Positions 16,931-25,406 of a DNA stretch of 64,000 nt are shown here, one piece after another; the first letter of the stretch is position 1, and every line of letters begins with the position of its first letter. This DNA is from Oceanisphaera avium (GTDB lineage Bacteria > Pseudomonadota > Gammaproteobacteria > Enterobacterales > Aeromonadaceae). The stretch spans positions 2,418,501 through 2,482,500 of the forward strand of contig NZ_CP021376.1 in NCBI RefSeq assembly GCF_002157875.1. The letters are read 5' to 3'. The position numbers were made by a program, and so were the translations under genes. The notes under the pieces were generated by a model, which was given only the letters and a program-made list of their open reading frames with translations, ran no database searches and had not been told where the DNA came from.

Positions 16931-17349
16931 TTGTTGCTCCTTTATATTGTTATGCCTGTGTTAGAGGTGCCTTTAGGCTGGCTCTTAATTTAGTGGTTAG
17001 TCATCCTCTTTGGCAAGCTAAGGCCTCGCTAAAACTCGGTGATCATAGCTAATCGCAGCCACAACAGGAAATCACAGACAAAATGACTCTTTAATCGTAT
17101 TAAATGTGAGCAGCAATCGGTTATGCCGGCTCACTTATATTTTTAGCTAGTGCTTTCTGGCAAACTGCGATTACAGTAAAGTAGCTTGCAGGTTGTTAAG
17201 TTTTTAAAGCGCAGTGCTTTGCTAAAAAGATGAACCTTAGCTTTTTGTGAGGTGTGAGTTATTTTATTAAATCAACTTCGAGTGTGGATAAGATGTATCT
17301 CACGGTGTGGGTGTTGGCTGCAAATGTGGCTCGATAAAAAGGAGTAAAT
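16931..17349. other. divergent intergenic region before cysQ
   Basis: About 420 bases between the deaminase and cysQ, which diverge. Promoters for both must lie here. I found no operator, hairpin array or small gene that I can support. Confidence 0.4.
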
Positions 17350-18180
17350 ATGGATGTTTCTGCCTTGTTGCCCAGTGTTATTGCTGCTGCTCGCCAGTCG
17401 GGTGCCTTGATTTTATCGCTTTATAATAGTGGTGATTATAAAGCGCTTAATAAAGATGATAATAGTCCGGTAACAGATGCCGACTTAGCCGCTCATGAGT
17501 TTTTACAACAGGCGCTGCGCGATATTGCCGATGTGCCGGTACTATCGGAAGAAGGCAGTGAAGTCTCGCTAGCAGAGCGTAAAAGCTGGCCTTATTACTG
17601 GCTAGTGGATCCGCTGGATGGAACTCAAGAGTTTATTGCTGGAAGTGGCGATTTTTCTACCATGATTGCGTTAATGGCAGAGGGTGAGCCGGTGTTGGGC
17701 GTGGTATTTGGTCCTGTTAATGACTTGCTGTATTACGCGGTGCGTGGCCAAGGTGCATTCAAAGAAAGTCAGGGGCAGGTGCAACGTATCTTTGCCAGCC
17801 ATTACGATAGTCGCCAGTCATTAGAGACACTGCGCATTACGGTAAGTAGACGCCAAAATGTTGATTGGGTACGCGCCCGTTTAACGGATGAGATTAATTA
17901 CCAGTTAGTACCGCTTGGCTCCAGCTCTTTAAAGTCTTGCCTAGTGGCAGAAGGCGGGGCGGATATTTATATGCGTATTGGCCCTACGGGTGAGTGGGAT
18001 ACCGGAGCGACACAATGCATAGTGGAAGAAGCAGGTGGGCGTATTCGCGATTTGTACCTGCAGCCTTTAACTTATAATTTGCGCCACACTTTAATTAATC
18101 CCAATTTTATTACGCTTGGGGATCCTGAGCTAAGGTGGTCACAAATTCTCATTAGGCCAGAAGGTAATGGCGACTATTAG
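17350..18180 (+). CDS. cysQ: 3'(2'),5'-bisphosphate nucleotidase CysQ
   Basis: The 276-residue inositol-monophosphatase-fold enzyme converts 3'-phosphoadenosine 5'-phosphate (PAP) to AMP and so keeps sulfate assimilation going. Metal-binding motifs are visible: the Glu pair of VLSEEGSEV (about 66-74), WLVDPLDGTQEF (about 84-95) and the C-terminal GEWDTGATQCIVEEAGG (about 217-233). The ATG at 17350 has a strong AAAAAGGAG. A bidirectional terminator shared with metJ follows. Proximity to nudE and the methionine genes fits sulfur metabolism. Confidence 0.95.
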   Translation: MDVSALLPSVIAAARQSGALILSLYNSGDYKALNKDDNSPVTDADLAAHEFLQQALRDIADVPVLSEEGSEVSLAERKSWPYYWLVDPLDGTQEFIAGSGDFSTMIALMAEGEPVLGVVFGPVNDLLYYAVRGQGAFKESQGQVQRIFASHYDSRQSLETLRITVSRRQNVDWVRARLTDEINYQLVPLGSSSLKSCLVAEGGADIYMRIGPTGEWDTGATQCIVEEAGGRIRDLYLQPLTYNLRHTLINPNFITLGDPELRWSQILIRPEGNGDY

Positions 18181-18214
18181 GTATTAGCTACTTAGCGGCC
18201 TAAATAACAAATAT

Positions 18215-18254
18215 AAAAAACCGCAGACGAAAATTAGTAGTCTGCGGTTTTTTT
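18215..18254. terminator. bidirectional terminator between cysQ and metJ
   Basis: Arms CCGCAGAC (18221-18228) and GTCTGCGG (18240-18247) are flanked by A6 on the left and T7 on the right, so the structure ends both converging genes. Confidence 0.9.
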
Positions 18255-18261
18255 AGTGCGG

Positions 18262-18594
18262 CTATAGTTGTTCGTCGCTTTCGAAGTCTTCAATTTCAAT
18301 GCCAAGTTTTGCCATAATATCGCGCGCTCTGGCAGGGATTTGATCAGGCACGTCTTTGCGCAAGTCTTCGTCATCAGGCAACGGTTGTCCGGTATAGGCA
18401 TGCAGAAAAGCTTCACACAATAATTCGCTATTCGTGGCATGACGCAAGTTATTAACCTGTCGACGGGTGCGCTCATCGGTTAGTATCTTTAATACCTTGA
18501 GAGGGATAGACACGGTAATCTTTTTTACTTGTTCATTTTTTTTGCCGTGCTCGGCATAAGGGCTGATATAGTCGCCGTTCCAATCAGTTTTCAT
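18262..18594 (-). CDS. metJ: methionine repressor MetJ
   Basis: The 110-residue ribbon-helix-helix repressor uses S-adenosylmethionine as corepressor. The DNA-contacting beta strand is [15 protein letters not shown] (about 23-38), followed by [25 protein letters not shown]. Length and sequence agree with gammaproteobacterial MetJ, although the C-terminus ([10 protein letters not shown]) differs. It is divergent from metB, with four met-box-like octamers in the gap (18670-18701), so autoregulation together with control of metB-metL is expected. Confidence 0.97.
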   Translation of the reverse strand: MKTDWNGDYISPYAEHGKKNEQVKKITVSIPLKVLKILTDERTRRQVNNLRHATNSELLCEAFLHAYTGQPLPDDEDLRKDVPDQIPARARDIMAKLGIEIEDFESDEQL

Positions 18595-18669
18595 TATCTA
18601 CCCGCATCAAGGTTAAAAATTCGAGCAAGATTGTAACTCTTACACATTATATTGGCAATCCAACAGCTT

Positions 18670-18701
18670 AAACACCTGGCCGTCTAGGTGGCTTGACGTC
18701 T
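18670..18701. promoter_or_regulatory. MetJ operator: four adjacent met-box-like octamers
   Basis: Against the met box AGACGTCT, the four contiguous octamers are AAACACCT (5/8), GGCCGTCT (6/8), AGGTGGCT (5/8) and TGACGTCT (7/8). MetJ binds cooperatively to such tandem arrays. The site lies between the divergent metJ and metB genes, as in enterobacteria. Confidence 0.8.
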
Positions 18702-18777
18702 CGCTTGCGCTGGGTTACTGTGCGCGAAAGCAATAGTGACTTTTATAATTAAGCCGCCTCGGGGCAAAGGAGAATAA

Positions 18778-19935
18778 ATGCCAGATTATCAGACTCAAAC
18801 TCATGCGGTTCGTACCGGCATTGACACGGATTCTCAGCACGGTGCCGTCGTGCCCCCCATCTATTTAACCAGCACCTTTTCCTTTGAAAATTTTGGTAAA
18901 CAGCGCCGTTTTGATTATGCCCGCTCGGGCAATCCTACTCGCCAAACTTTAATTGATGCGCTCACTAAATTGGAAAAAGGCGCCGGTGGCGCAGTAACGG
19001 CTAATGGCACTGGTACTATTAACCTGATTATTACCTCGCAGCTTAACAGCGATGATTTATTAATTGCCCCGCACGACTGCTATGGTGGCACCCATAGAAT
19101 ATTTAATGCCTTTGCTAAAAAAGGCCACTTTAAAGTGGAATACGTAGATCAAACCGATGCCGCCGCTATGGCCGCCGCCATGGCAAAAAAGCCCAAGATG
19201 CTGTGGATTGAAACGCCTTCTAACCCCTTGCTGCGGGTCGTCGATATTGCCGCCTTGTGTAGCGCCGCTAGGGAAGTGGGTGCCATGAGCGTGGTAGATA
19301 ACACCTTTTTATCGCCCATTTTACAGCAGCCGTTAACGCTTGGTGCCGATTTAGTGGTGCACTCCACCACTAAGTATATTAATGGCCATTCTGATGCCTT
19401 AGGTGGGGCTGTAATCGCCGCCGACGCTGAGCTGGCCGAAGAGCTGCGCTGGTGGGCTAATTGCTTAGGCGTAACGGGTCCGGCCTTTGATAACTATCAG
19501 ACGCTACGAGGCTTACGTACTTTGGGCGTAAGAATGCGCCAACACTGTGAAAACGCTGATGCTATCTTAGCGTATTTGCAGACTCGCTCCGAAGTAAAAG
19601 CTATTTATCATCCAAGCTTACCCGACAGCCCGGGTCATGAGGTGGCTGCGCGCCAACAAAAAGGCTTTGGCGCTATGCTGAGCTTTGAGTTAAATGTCGA
19701 TGAGGCAGGCATGCGCGCCTTTTTAGGCGAGCTGCAGCTGTTTTGTTTGGCGGAGTCTTTAGGCGGTGTAGAAAGCTTAATTGCCCATCCCGCCACCATG
19801 ACCCATGCAGCTATGCCAGAAGCTGATCGGTTAACGGCCGGCATTAGTAATCAACTGCTACGGTTATCGGTAGGCATTGAAGATGCTCAAGACCTCATTG
19901 CCGACTTAGAAAACGGATTTAAGGTACTCAACTAA
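18778..19935 (+). CDS. metB: cystathionine gamma-synthase
   Basis: The 385-residue pyridoxal-phosphate enzyme joins O-succinylhomoserine and cysteine to cystathionine in methionine synthesis. The PLP lysine is in HSTTKYINGHSD (about residue 198). The cofactor-phosphate region YARSGNPTR (about 46-54) and IETPSNPLL (about 143-151) are typical. Its position next to metJ and before metL, together with the operator, favours MetB over cystathionine beta-lyase or methionine gamma-lyase. The start follows a GGAG six bases upstream. metL begins two bases after its stop codon. Confidence 0.95.
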   Translation: MPDYQTQTHAVRTGIDTDSQHGAVVPPIYLTSTFSFENFGKQRRFDYARSGNPTRQTLIDALTKLEKGAGGAVTANGTGTINLIITSQLNSDDLLIAPHDCYGGTHRIFNAFAKKGHFKVEYVDQTDAAAMAAAMAKKPKMLWIETPSNPLLRVVDIAALCSAAREVGAMSVVDNTFLSPILQQPLTLGADLVVHSTTKYINGHSDALGGAVIAADAELAEELRWWANCLGVTGPAFDNYQTLRGLRTLGVRMRQHCENADAILAYLQTRSEVKAIYHPSLPDSPGHEVAARQQKGFGAMLSFELNVDEAGMRAFLGELQLFCLAESLGGVESLIAHPATMTHAAMPEADRLTAGISNQLLRLSVGIEDAQDLIADLENGFKVLN

Positions 19936-19937
19936 TA

Positions 19938-22379
19938 ATGACTTTGCATCCAAGCCAAGAAGGGCTGCCTGCTCAGCAACGGGGCGTGCATAAATTTGGT
20001 GGCAGTAGCTTAAGCGACGCGCCTGGGTTTCAGCGGGTGGCTGATATTATTCGCAGCGAAGCACCCGCCGATGCTCTGATAGTGGTCTCGGCTTCGGGCA
20101 AGACCACCAATCGCTTAATTGAGCTATTAAATTTATTTGATAGTGGAGACAGTGCCGCCGCCACTACGCTAGAAGGTATTTACAGTTATCAGCAAGCGCT
20201 AATAACCAGTACGCTAGCCGAGCCTCTTGGGCACCCCTTACAAGCGGCCTTGGATGCAGATATTAATACCATCGCTTATGTCTTAGAAAGCCAACGACTT
20301 GATGAACATCAGCGTAATTTTATTCAGGCATTTGGCGAACTATGGTCGTCGCGCTTATTAAGTGCCCTCTTGTGTAGCCAAGATTTACCTGCCGTAGCCA
20401 TTGATGCTCGCGATTTTTTACGAGTATCTGGCTCACCCGTACAAGTAGACGATGACCGCTCTCGCCAGTTATTAACCGAGCTATTAGCGCGCTACCCAGA
20501 GCAGCGGTTAGTGGTGACCGGCTTTATTGCCAGTGACGAGCAAGGGCGTACCCGTTTATTAGGGCGTAATGGCTCAGATTTTAGCGCCACTTTACTAGGC
20601 GCTTTAGCAGATAGCTCGCACACCACTATTTGGAGTGATGTGGCGGGGGTGTTTAGTGCTGATCCGCGGCGGGTATCAGAGGCGCAATTGTTATCTCGGT
20701 TATCGTTGGCCGAAGCCTCTGAGCTAGCCCGACTCGGTTCATCAGTATTACACCATCGTACTCTTGGCCCGGTAGTAGAGAGTCGCCAACAATTATTACT
20801 GCGCAGCAGTTATCATCCAGGCGATGGCCAAACCCGTATTTTGCGCCACGATCCTCGCGATCCTGGCGCCCGTATCGTGACTTCAGTGGACGATACCGTA
20901 CTGATTGAAATGAGTATTTCAGATCGCTACCAAGAGCGCGTCAATGCGCTAACGCAATGGTTAACCCACCGTGAGTTAGTGCCCTTAGCCTGTAAACGCC
21001 GCCCTGAGCGTAAACTATGGCAAATTGCTTATACCCCAGAGCAAGCGCAACAAGCTTTTTCCTTATTGCGCGATCACCAACCTGCCGGTGGCTTCGAAGA
21101 CTTACAACAACGAGAAGGCTTTTCACTGGTGGCCTTGGTCGGTAAAGGAGTGACTTCCCAGCCTGAGCAGTGTTTGCATTTTTATCATGCACTCAATGAG
21201 CAACCGCTGGAGTTTATTCAGCCCGCTAAAAATGGCTTAAGCCTAGTGAGTGTGGTGCGAAAAATGGTGTTAGAGCCCTTATTACAGCGCTTGCATAATA
21301 GCCTTTTTAGCCGCCCTAAACGCATTGGCTTAATTCTGTTTGGCCGCGGTAATATAGGCCAAGCGTGGCTTAAGCTATACCAAGCTCAGCAAGCCCATCT
21401 TGAGCAGCAGCTTAATGTACAATTAACCTTGTTTGGTGCTTTTAACTCTCAAGGAGGCGTGCTCTCTAGCGAAGGCTTAAGTGCTGAGCAAGTATTACAT
21501 GATTTTCAGCCAGAGCCTGTGCAATGGCCTAACTGGTTAGAAGAGATTGCTGAGCACGGCTTTGATCAATTAGTGGCGCTGGACTTTACCGCCTCTGCTG
21601 AGCTGGTGCGCTATTATCCGGCATTGGTTGCACAGCGCATCCATTTAATCGTAGCTAACAAACTAGCCGGCGCCGCGCCGCAAAATCAGTATGTGCCGCT
21701 TAAGCAAAGCTTAATTGAACATGATGTACAATTTTTAGGTAATGCAACTGTGGGAGCCGGCTTGCCAGTACAAAGCAGCATAAAGCAGTTGCAGCATTCG
21801 GGCGAAGCCGTGCGTGAGATCAGTGGCATTTTCTCCGGCACCTTAAGTTGGCTGTTTCAACACTTTGATGGCAGTCAGCCTTTTTCTGAGCTGGTATTAC
21901 AAGCTTGGCAGCAAGGTTTAACCGAACCCGACCCTAGAGAAGATCTCAACGGTCAAGATGTACAGCGCAAGCTAGTGATTTTGGCGCGCGAGGCGGGCTT
22001 TGATTTAGACCCCGATGAAGTAAGAGTGCAAAACTTGGTACCCGAGTCATTGATGGCCATTGATAAAGACACCTTTTTTGAGCGTTTAAGTGAATTAGAT
22101 GCGCCCATGGCAGAGCAGTTGCTTAAGGCGCAACAGGCCGGCGCTAAATTGCGCCACATTGCTCGCTTTAACACGACGCTAGGAGAGGCCGAGGTAGGGT
22201 TAGCCACTGTGGCTAGCGATCATGCCTTTGCCCATGTGCGCCCTGGCGATAATATTTATGCCATAGAGACCACTCATTACCGACAAAACCCGTTAGTGAT
22301 TCAAGGGCCAGGAGCGGGGCGCGCAGTGACTGCAGGTGCTATGCAAGCAGATTTATGGCAATTGCTGGCCAGTCTTTAA
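19938..22379 (+). CDS. metL: bifunctional aspartate kinase II / homoserine dehydrogenase II
   Basis: The 813-residue fusion has an aspartokinase in the first half (VHKFGGSSLSDAPGF near residues 17-31, with ASGKTTNRL) and a homoserine dehydrogenase from about residue 464 (LILFGRGNIGQAW, the NADP-binding Rossmann motif; later IVANKLAGAAPQ and the catalytic region FSGTLSWLF). It supplies the homoserine branch for methionine and starts two bases after metB. Grouping with metB and the MetJ operator makes it MetL and not ThrA. Confidence 0.96.
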   Translation: MTLHPSQEGLPAQQRGVHKFGGSSLSDAPGFQRVADIIRSEAPADALIVVSASGKTTNRLIELLNLFDSGDSAAATTLEGIYSYQQALITSTLAEPLGHPLQAALDADINTIAYVLESQRLDEHQRNFIQAFGELWSSRLLSALLCSQDLPAVAIDARDFLRVSGSPVQVDDDRSRQLLTELLARYPEQRLVVTGFIASDEQGRTRLLGRNGSDFSATLLGALADSSHTTIWSDVAGVFSADPRRVSEAQLLSRLSLAEASELARLGSSVLHHRTLGPVVESRQQLLLRSSYHPGDGQTRILRHDPRDPGARIVTSVDDTVLIEMSISDRYQERVNALTQWLTHRELVPLACKRRPERKLWQIAYTPEQAQQAFSLLRDHQPAGGFEDLQQREGFSLVALVGKGVTSQPEQCLHFYHALNEQPLEFIQPAKNGLSLVSVVRKMVLEPLLQRLHNSLFSRPKRIGLILFGRGNIGQAWLKLYQAQQAHLEQQLNVQLTLFGAFNSQGGVLSSEGLSAEQVLHDFQPEPVQWPNWLEEIAEHGFDQLVALDFTASAELVRYYPALVAQRIHLIVANKLAGAAPQNQYVPLKQSLIEHDVQFLGNATVGAGLPVQSSIKQLQHSGEAVREISGIFSGTLSWLFQHFDGSQPFSELVLQAWQQGLTEPDPREDLNGQDVQRKLVILAREAGFDLDPDEVRVQNLVPESLMAIDKDTFFERLSELDAPMAEQLLKAQQAGAKLRHIARFNTTLGEAEVGLATVASDHAFAHVRPGDNIYAIETTHYRQNPLVIQGPGAGRAVTAGAMQADLWQLLASL

Positions 22380-22456
22380 AAGACTGTGAGGCGGGAAGAG
22401 TGAAGAGCCAAAGCCTGATTTTATTAGCTTTTACTCCCCACGTTTTACCCATTCGC

Positions 22457-22508
22457 TCCGCACCAATAAAAAAGGCTCCTAGATAGGAGCCTTTTTTATT
22501 GGTGCGGA
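22457..22508. terminator. long perfect inverted repeat serving metL and aspA
   Basis: The arms at 22457-22480 and 22485-22508 are perfect 24-bp complements around the loop AGAT. The core GGCTCC/GGAGCC is flanked by A6 and T6, a bidirectional rho-independent terminator between converging metL and aspA. The stem is much longer than needed because TCCGCACCAAT and its complement extend it. Confidence 0.9.
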
Positions 22509-22531
22509 GGAAGGAGTTTCTTTAAGCTTTT

Positions 22532-22587
22532 TCACGCTTCACGCTTCACGCTTCACGCTTCACGCTTCACGCTTCACGCTTCACGCC
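22532..22587. repeat. heptanucleotide tandem repeat TCACGCT x 8
   Basis: Seven perfect TCACGCT units are followed by one TCACGCC, between the metL/aspA terminator and the aspA stop codon. The unit is out of frame with any gene and has no spacers. Confidence 0.95.
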
Positions 22588-22624
22588 ACACCTTCCTCCT
22601 CACTCTTCCTACTTCGCAGGTATC

Positions 22625-24055
22625 TCAGCCACAGTGGATCATGGCTCGGGGTGATAAGATTTCTGCCAATTGTTCTTCAGTTAACAGCTCTTCTTTAAGT
22701 ACTAATTCTGCCACACCTAAGCCGCTTAATAGCGCTTGGCCGGCGATGCGACTGGCGTTATCGTAGCCGATGTGTGGCACTAAGGCGGTGACGATACCGA
22801 TGCTGTTTTCTACATGGAAAGTACAGCGCTCTTCGTTAGCGGTAATGCCGCGAATGCACAGCTCATCCAACATATGAATAGACTTGCTTAAGATACGACA
22901 GTTATTCAACAGGTTATAAATGATCAATGGCTCCATGGCATTAAGCTGCAACTGCGCGGCTTCGGCGGCCATGGTAATGGTCATATCCGTACCCATTACC
23001 TGAAACGCAGTTTGGTTCATGGCTTCTGGAATAACGGGATTAACTTTACCGGGCATAATAGAAGAGCCAGGCTGCATGGCGGGCAGATTAATCTCAGCAA
23101 AACCGGTACGCGGGCCGCTAGATAATAAGCGCAAGTCATTGCTTAGCTTTGATAGCTTAACGGCTAAACGCTTTAGCGTGCCAGAGAAGGTAACAAAGGC
23201 GCCCATATCAGAGCTGGCGGCAATGAGGTTAGGTGCCAAGCGCACGGGCAAGCCACTAATATCAGCCAGCTCTTTGACTGCTAAGCAAGCATAGCCCGCT
23301 GGCGCATTAATGCCGGTACCGATAGCGGTGCCGCCTAAATTCACTTCACATAACTGCAAGCAAGCTTCATCTATGCTGGCGTTTTCTGCGGCTAAGTCGG
23401 CAGCAAAGGCATCAAACTCTTGGCCTAAGGTCATCGGTACCGCATCTTGCATCTGGGTCCGACCCATCTTTAAGATGTCGGCAAATTCTTGACCTTTAGC
23501 CGCTAAGCTTTCTTTTAAGTTAGCTACCGTGACCATCAGCTCTTGAGCGGCAAACACGATAGCCAGGCGCGCAGAGGTAGGATAAACGTCGTTAGTAGAC
23601 TGCGAGCGGTTAATATCGTTATTAGGATGTAAGTGAGCATACTGACCATACTCAAAGCCTAATTTTTTTAGGCCAATGTTAGCGATAACTTCATTGGCAT
23701 TCATATTAGTAGAAGTACCGGCGCCGCCTTGAATAAGGTCTACGATAAACTCTTCATGGTGCTCACCATTAATTAGCTCAGCACAGGCTGCTTGGATGGC
23801 ATTGTTTTTGTCATCGGTTAATAAACCGTGACTGTGGTTAGCACGGGCGGCCGCTGCTTTCACCATGGCTAAGCCTTTGACTAGCTCAGGAAAATGGCTA
23901 ATGGGCATGCCGGTAATATCGAAGTTTTGCTTGGCACGCTGGGTTTGAATGCCATATAAGGCGTGAGCGGGTACAGCTTGATCGCCAAGTAAGTCATGTT
24001 CGATACGTGTTTTGATCTGAGTTGATTGTTGCTCTGTAGCGGTTTCGATATTCAT
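22625..24055 (-). CDS. aspA: aspartate ammonia-lyase
   Basis: The 476-residue fumarase/aspartase superfamily enzyme interconverts aspartate with fumarate and ammonia. The superfamily signature GSSIMPGKVNPV (about 325-336) carries the catalytic Ser loop. The substrate-contact segments GGAGTSTNMNANEV and HPNNDINRSQSTNDVYPTS are present. The second signature tells it from adenylosuccinate and argininosuccinate lyases. The ATG at 24055 follows AAAGGG. It is monocistronic, with a promoter presumably in the 490-base gap upstream. Confidence 0.95.
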   Translation of the reverse strand: MNIETATEQQSTQIKTRIEHDLLGDQAVPAHALYGIQTQRAKQNFDITGMPISHFPELVKGLAMVKAAAARANHSHGLLTDDKNNAIQAACAELINGEHHEEFIVDLIQGGAGTSTNMNANEVIANIGLKKLGFEYGQYAHLHPNNDINRSQSTNDVYPTSARLAIVFAAQELMVTVANLKESLAAKGQEFADILKMGRTQMQDAVPMTLGQEFDAFAADLAAENASIDEACLQLCEVNLGGTAIGTGINAPAGYACLAVKELADISGLPVRLAPNLIAASSDMGAFVTFSGTLKRLAVKLSKLSNDLRLLSSGPRTGFAEINLPAMQPGSSIMPGKVNPVIPEAMNQTAFQVMGTDMTITMAAEAAQLQLNAMEPLIIYNLLNNCRILSKSIHMLDELCIRGITANEERCTFHVENSIGIVTALVPHIGYDNASRIAGQALLSGLGVAELVLKEELLTEEQLAEILSPRAMIHCG

Positions 24056-24548
24056 AAGGCCCTTTAGAGGTTAAGTGAGTAAAAATAGCGATAAAGCGCG
24101 CTATCTGTAGGACACGCTCGACAAACGACGCCATTGGCATCCGTTTGATGGGAAGGCAACGGCTCTGATCATAAAGAGGAGGCCGAGCGAGCGGAAGAAA
24201 CCCTAAATGTGCACTTTTTTCGCATAGCTATTCACACAATTAGTGAGGTATTAATATTCCTAACTAGTCGAGTTTCTAGCAGGTGCAACGACCTAACAGC
24301 GGTCGAGACAACATCGAGTGCGGGTAAAGATAGCGAAATAATTACCGATTTTCTAGTATTTATTGTTAGTAAATCACCGCATTAGCGCTTTTTTTTAAAG
24401 ATGGGTAATTAAGGGAAGAGGCTCTATACATGAGAAAGCCAGAGCCAAGAGGCGGGCATATTTTAGACAAAGCATCTGAAAAAACAGAAAAAAATAACCG
24501 CCAAAACTGAATTCCTAGTCAGTCGCTGCGGTCGTTAAGGGCAATAAA
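24056..24548. other. non-coding gap upstream of aspA and downstream of the Nudix gene
   Basis: About 490 bases. The aspA promoter should lie in its left part. I looked for CRP- and FNR-type sites, which control aspA in E. coli, and found no convincing match. The right part holds one very small open frame, listed separately. Confidence 0.4.
24430..24510 (+). CDS. possible 26-residue small protein
   Basis: An ATG-initiated frame of 26 codons encodes a basic, polar peptide (MRKPEPRGGHILDK, then a Lys/Asn-rich end). A purine-rich GGGAAGAGG lies about ten bases upstream. It has no membrane segment and I know no homologue. Frames of this size occur often by chance, so it is recorded only as a candidate. 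Confidence 0.15.
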   Translation: MRKPEPRGGHILDKASEKTEKNNRQN

Positions 24549-24974
24549 TTATGCGTGTCGTGCTCGTTGTAAAATTTCGACTAAATCGGGGCATAAAGGA
24601 CTTGGTAGGGAGTCAAGTGAAAACCAACCTACCGCTTCGGCGTCATCGGCCGCTTGGGCCTGACCACTAATATACTCGCCCCGTACCGCTACCATCACAT
24701 AATGATGAGCTAATTGACCGTCTTTTGCGTTTTCTAAGACATCAAAACACGCAAACGGGTGATCCATCTTTGCCTGTACTGCCGTTTCTTCTAATAATTC
24801 GCGCGCCGCACCTTGGCTCATGGTTTCGCCCCATTCCAACTTGCCACCTGGAAAACCCCAATGACCCGCATGCGGGGCAAACTTACGCTTAACCAGTAAC
24901 ACCTGCTCTTGCTGCCAGACGATGGCAATCACTCCTACTTTAGGCTGGGGGTTAGGTTGTACTAAAGATGCCAT
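24549..24974 (-). CDS. Nudix hydrolase
   Basis: The 141-residue Nudix-domain protein has a complete Nudix box beginning GGKLEWGETMSQGAARE and ending LLEETAV (about 44-66). The surrounding WGFPGGK and late acidic segment DDAEAVGWF suggest the ADP-ribose pyrophosphatase or MutT-like subgroup that hydrolyses nucleoside diphosphate derivatives. The exact substrate cannot be told. The ATG at 24974 has GGAG upstream. It is separate from its neighbours by non-coding DNA on both sides. Confidence 0.9.
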   Translation of the reverse strand: MASLVQPNPQPKVGVIAIVWQQEQVLLVKRKFAPHAGHWGFPGGKLEWGETMSQGAARELLEETAVQAKMDHPFACFDVLENAKDGQLAHHYVMVAVRGEYISGQAQAADDAEAVGWFSLDSLPSPLCPDLVEILQRARHA

Positions 24975-25054
24975 CTTTGCTCCTGCAAATTAAGTAAAAG
25001 TAAGGTGCTACCTTAGCGCAGTGTAGAACGAGTCGCTAGCATAGGAGACGAGCG

Positions 25055-25321
25055 CTATTTTTTCACCAAGCGATAGAGAAACAATAAGATTAGCGCGCCT
25101 ACTACTGCGGTGAAAAAGCTGGCCACATTAAAACCACTCACGGTACCAAAACCAAACTCACGACCAATACCAAATTCTTTACCAATCCAGCCGCCCACAA
25201 AGGAGCCGGCTACACCCAATAAAATGGTCATGATCAAGCCGCCGCCATCTCGGCCCGGCATTAAAAACTTAGCGATAAAGCCGGCAATCAGACCAAAGAA
25301 AATCCAACTTAAAATATCCAT
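25055..25321 (-). CDS. GlsB/YeaQ/YmgE family small membrane protein
   Basis: The 88-residue protein has three hydrophobic segments: FFGLIAGFIAKFL, ILLGVAGSFVGGWIG and SFFTAVVGALILLFLYRLV. The pattern with PGRDGGGLIMTILLG is the transglycosylase-associated (YeaQ/YmgE/GlsB) family, small inner-membrane proteins often tied to stress, whose role is unclear. The ATG at 25321 is chosen for its AGGAG. The frame is open to 25417, but that extension would overlap the upstream gene and disturb the first helix. Confidence 0.88.
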   Translation of the reverse strand: MDILSWIFFGLIAGFIAKFLMPGRDGGGLIMTILLGVAGSFVGGWIGKEFGIGREFGFGTVSGFNVASFFTAVVGALILLFLYRLVKK

Positions 25322-25406
25322 TAACAAACTCCTGCGATAAATAAGACATAGCGCCCAGCTAAAAGAAAGCGCACAGCCATCGGCGGCTAGTTTTACTGTT
25401 AGTGGC

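Noticed and set aside
22532..22587. Tandem array as a CRISPR
   Set aside because: The unit is seven bases, contiguous and without spacers, and no cas genes are near.
24056..24250. CRP or FNR site upstream of aspA
   Set aside because: TTCACACAATTAGTGAGG has the arms in the wrong order for CRP, and no TTGAT-4-ATCAA was seen.
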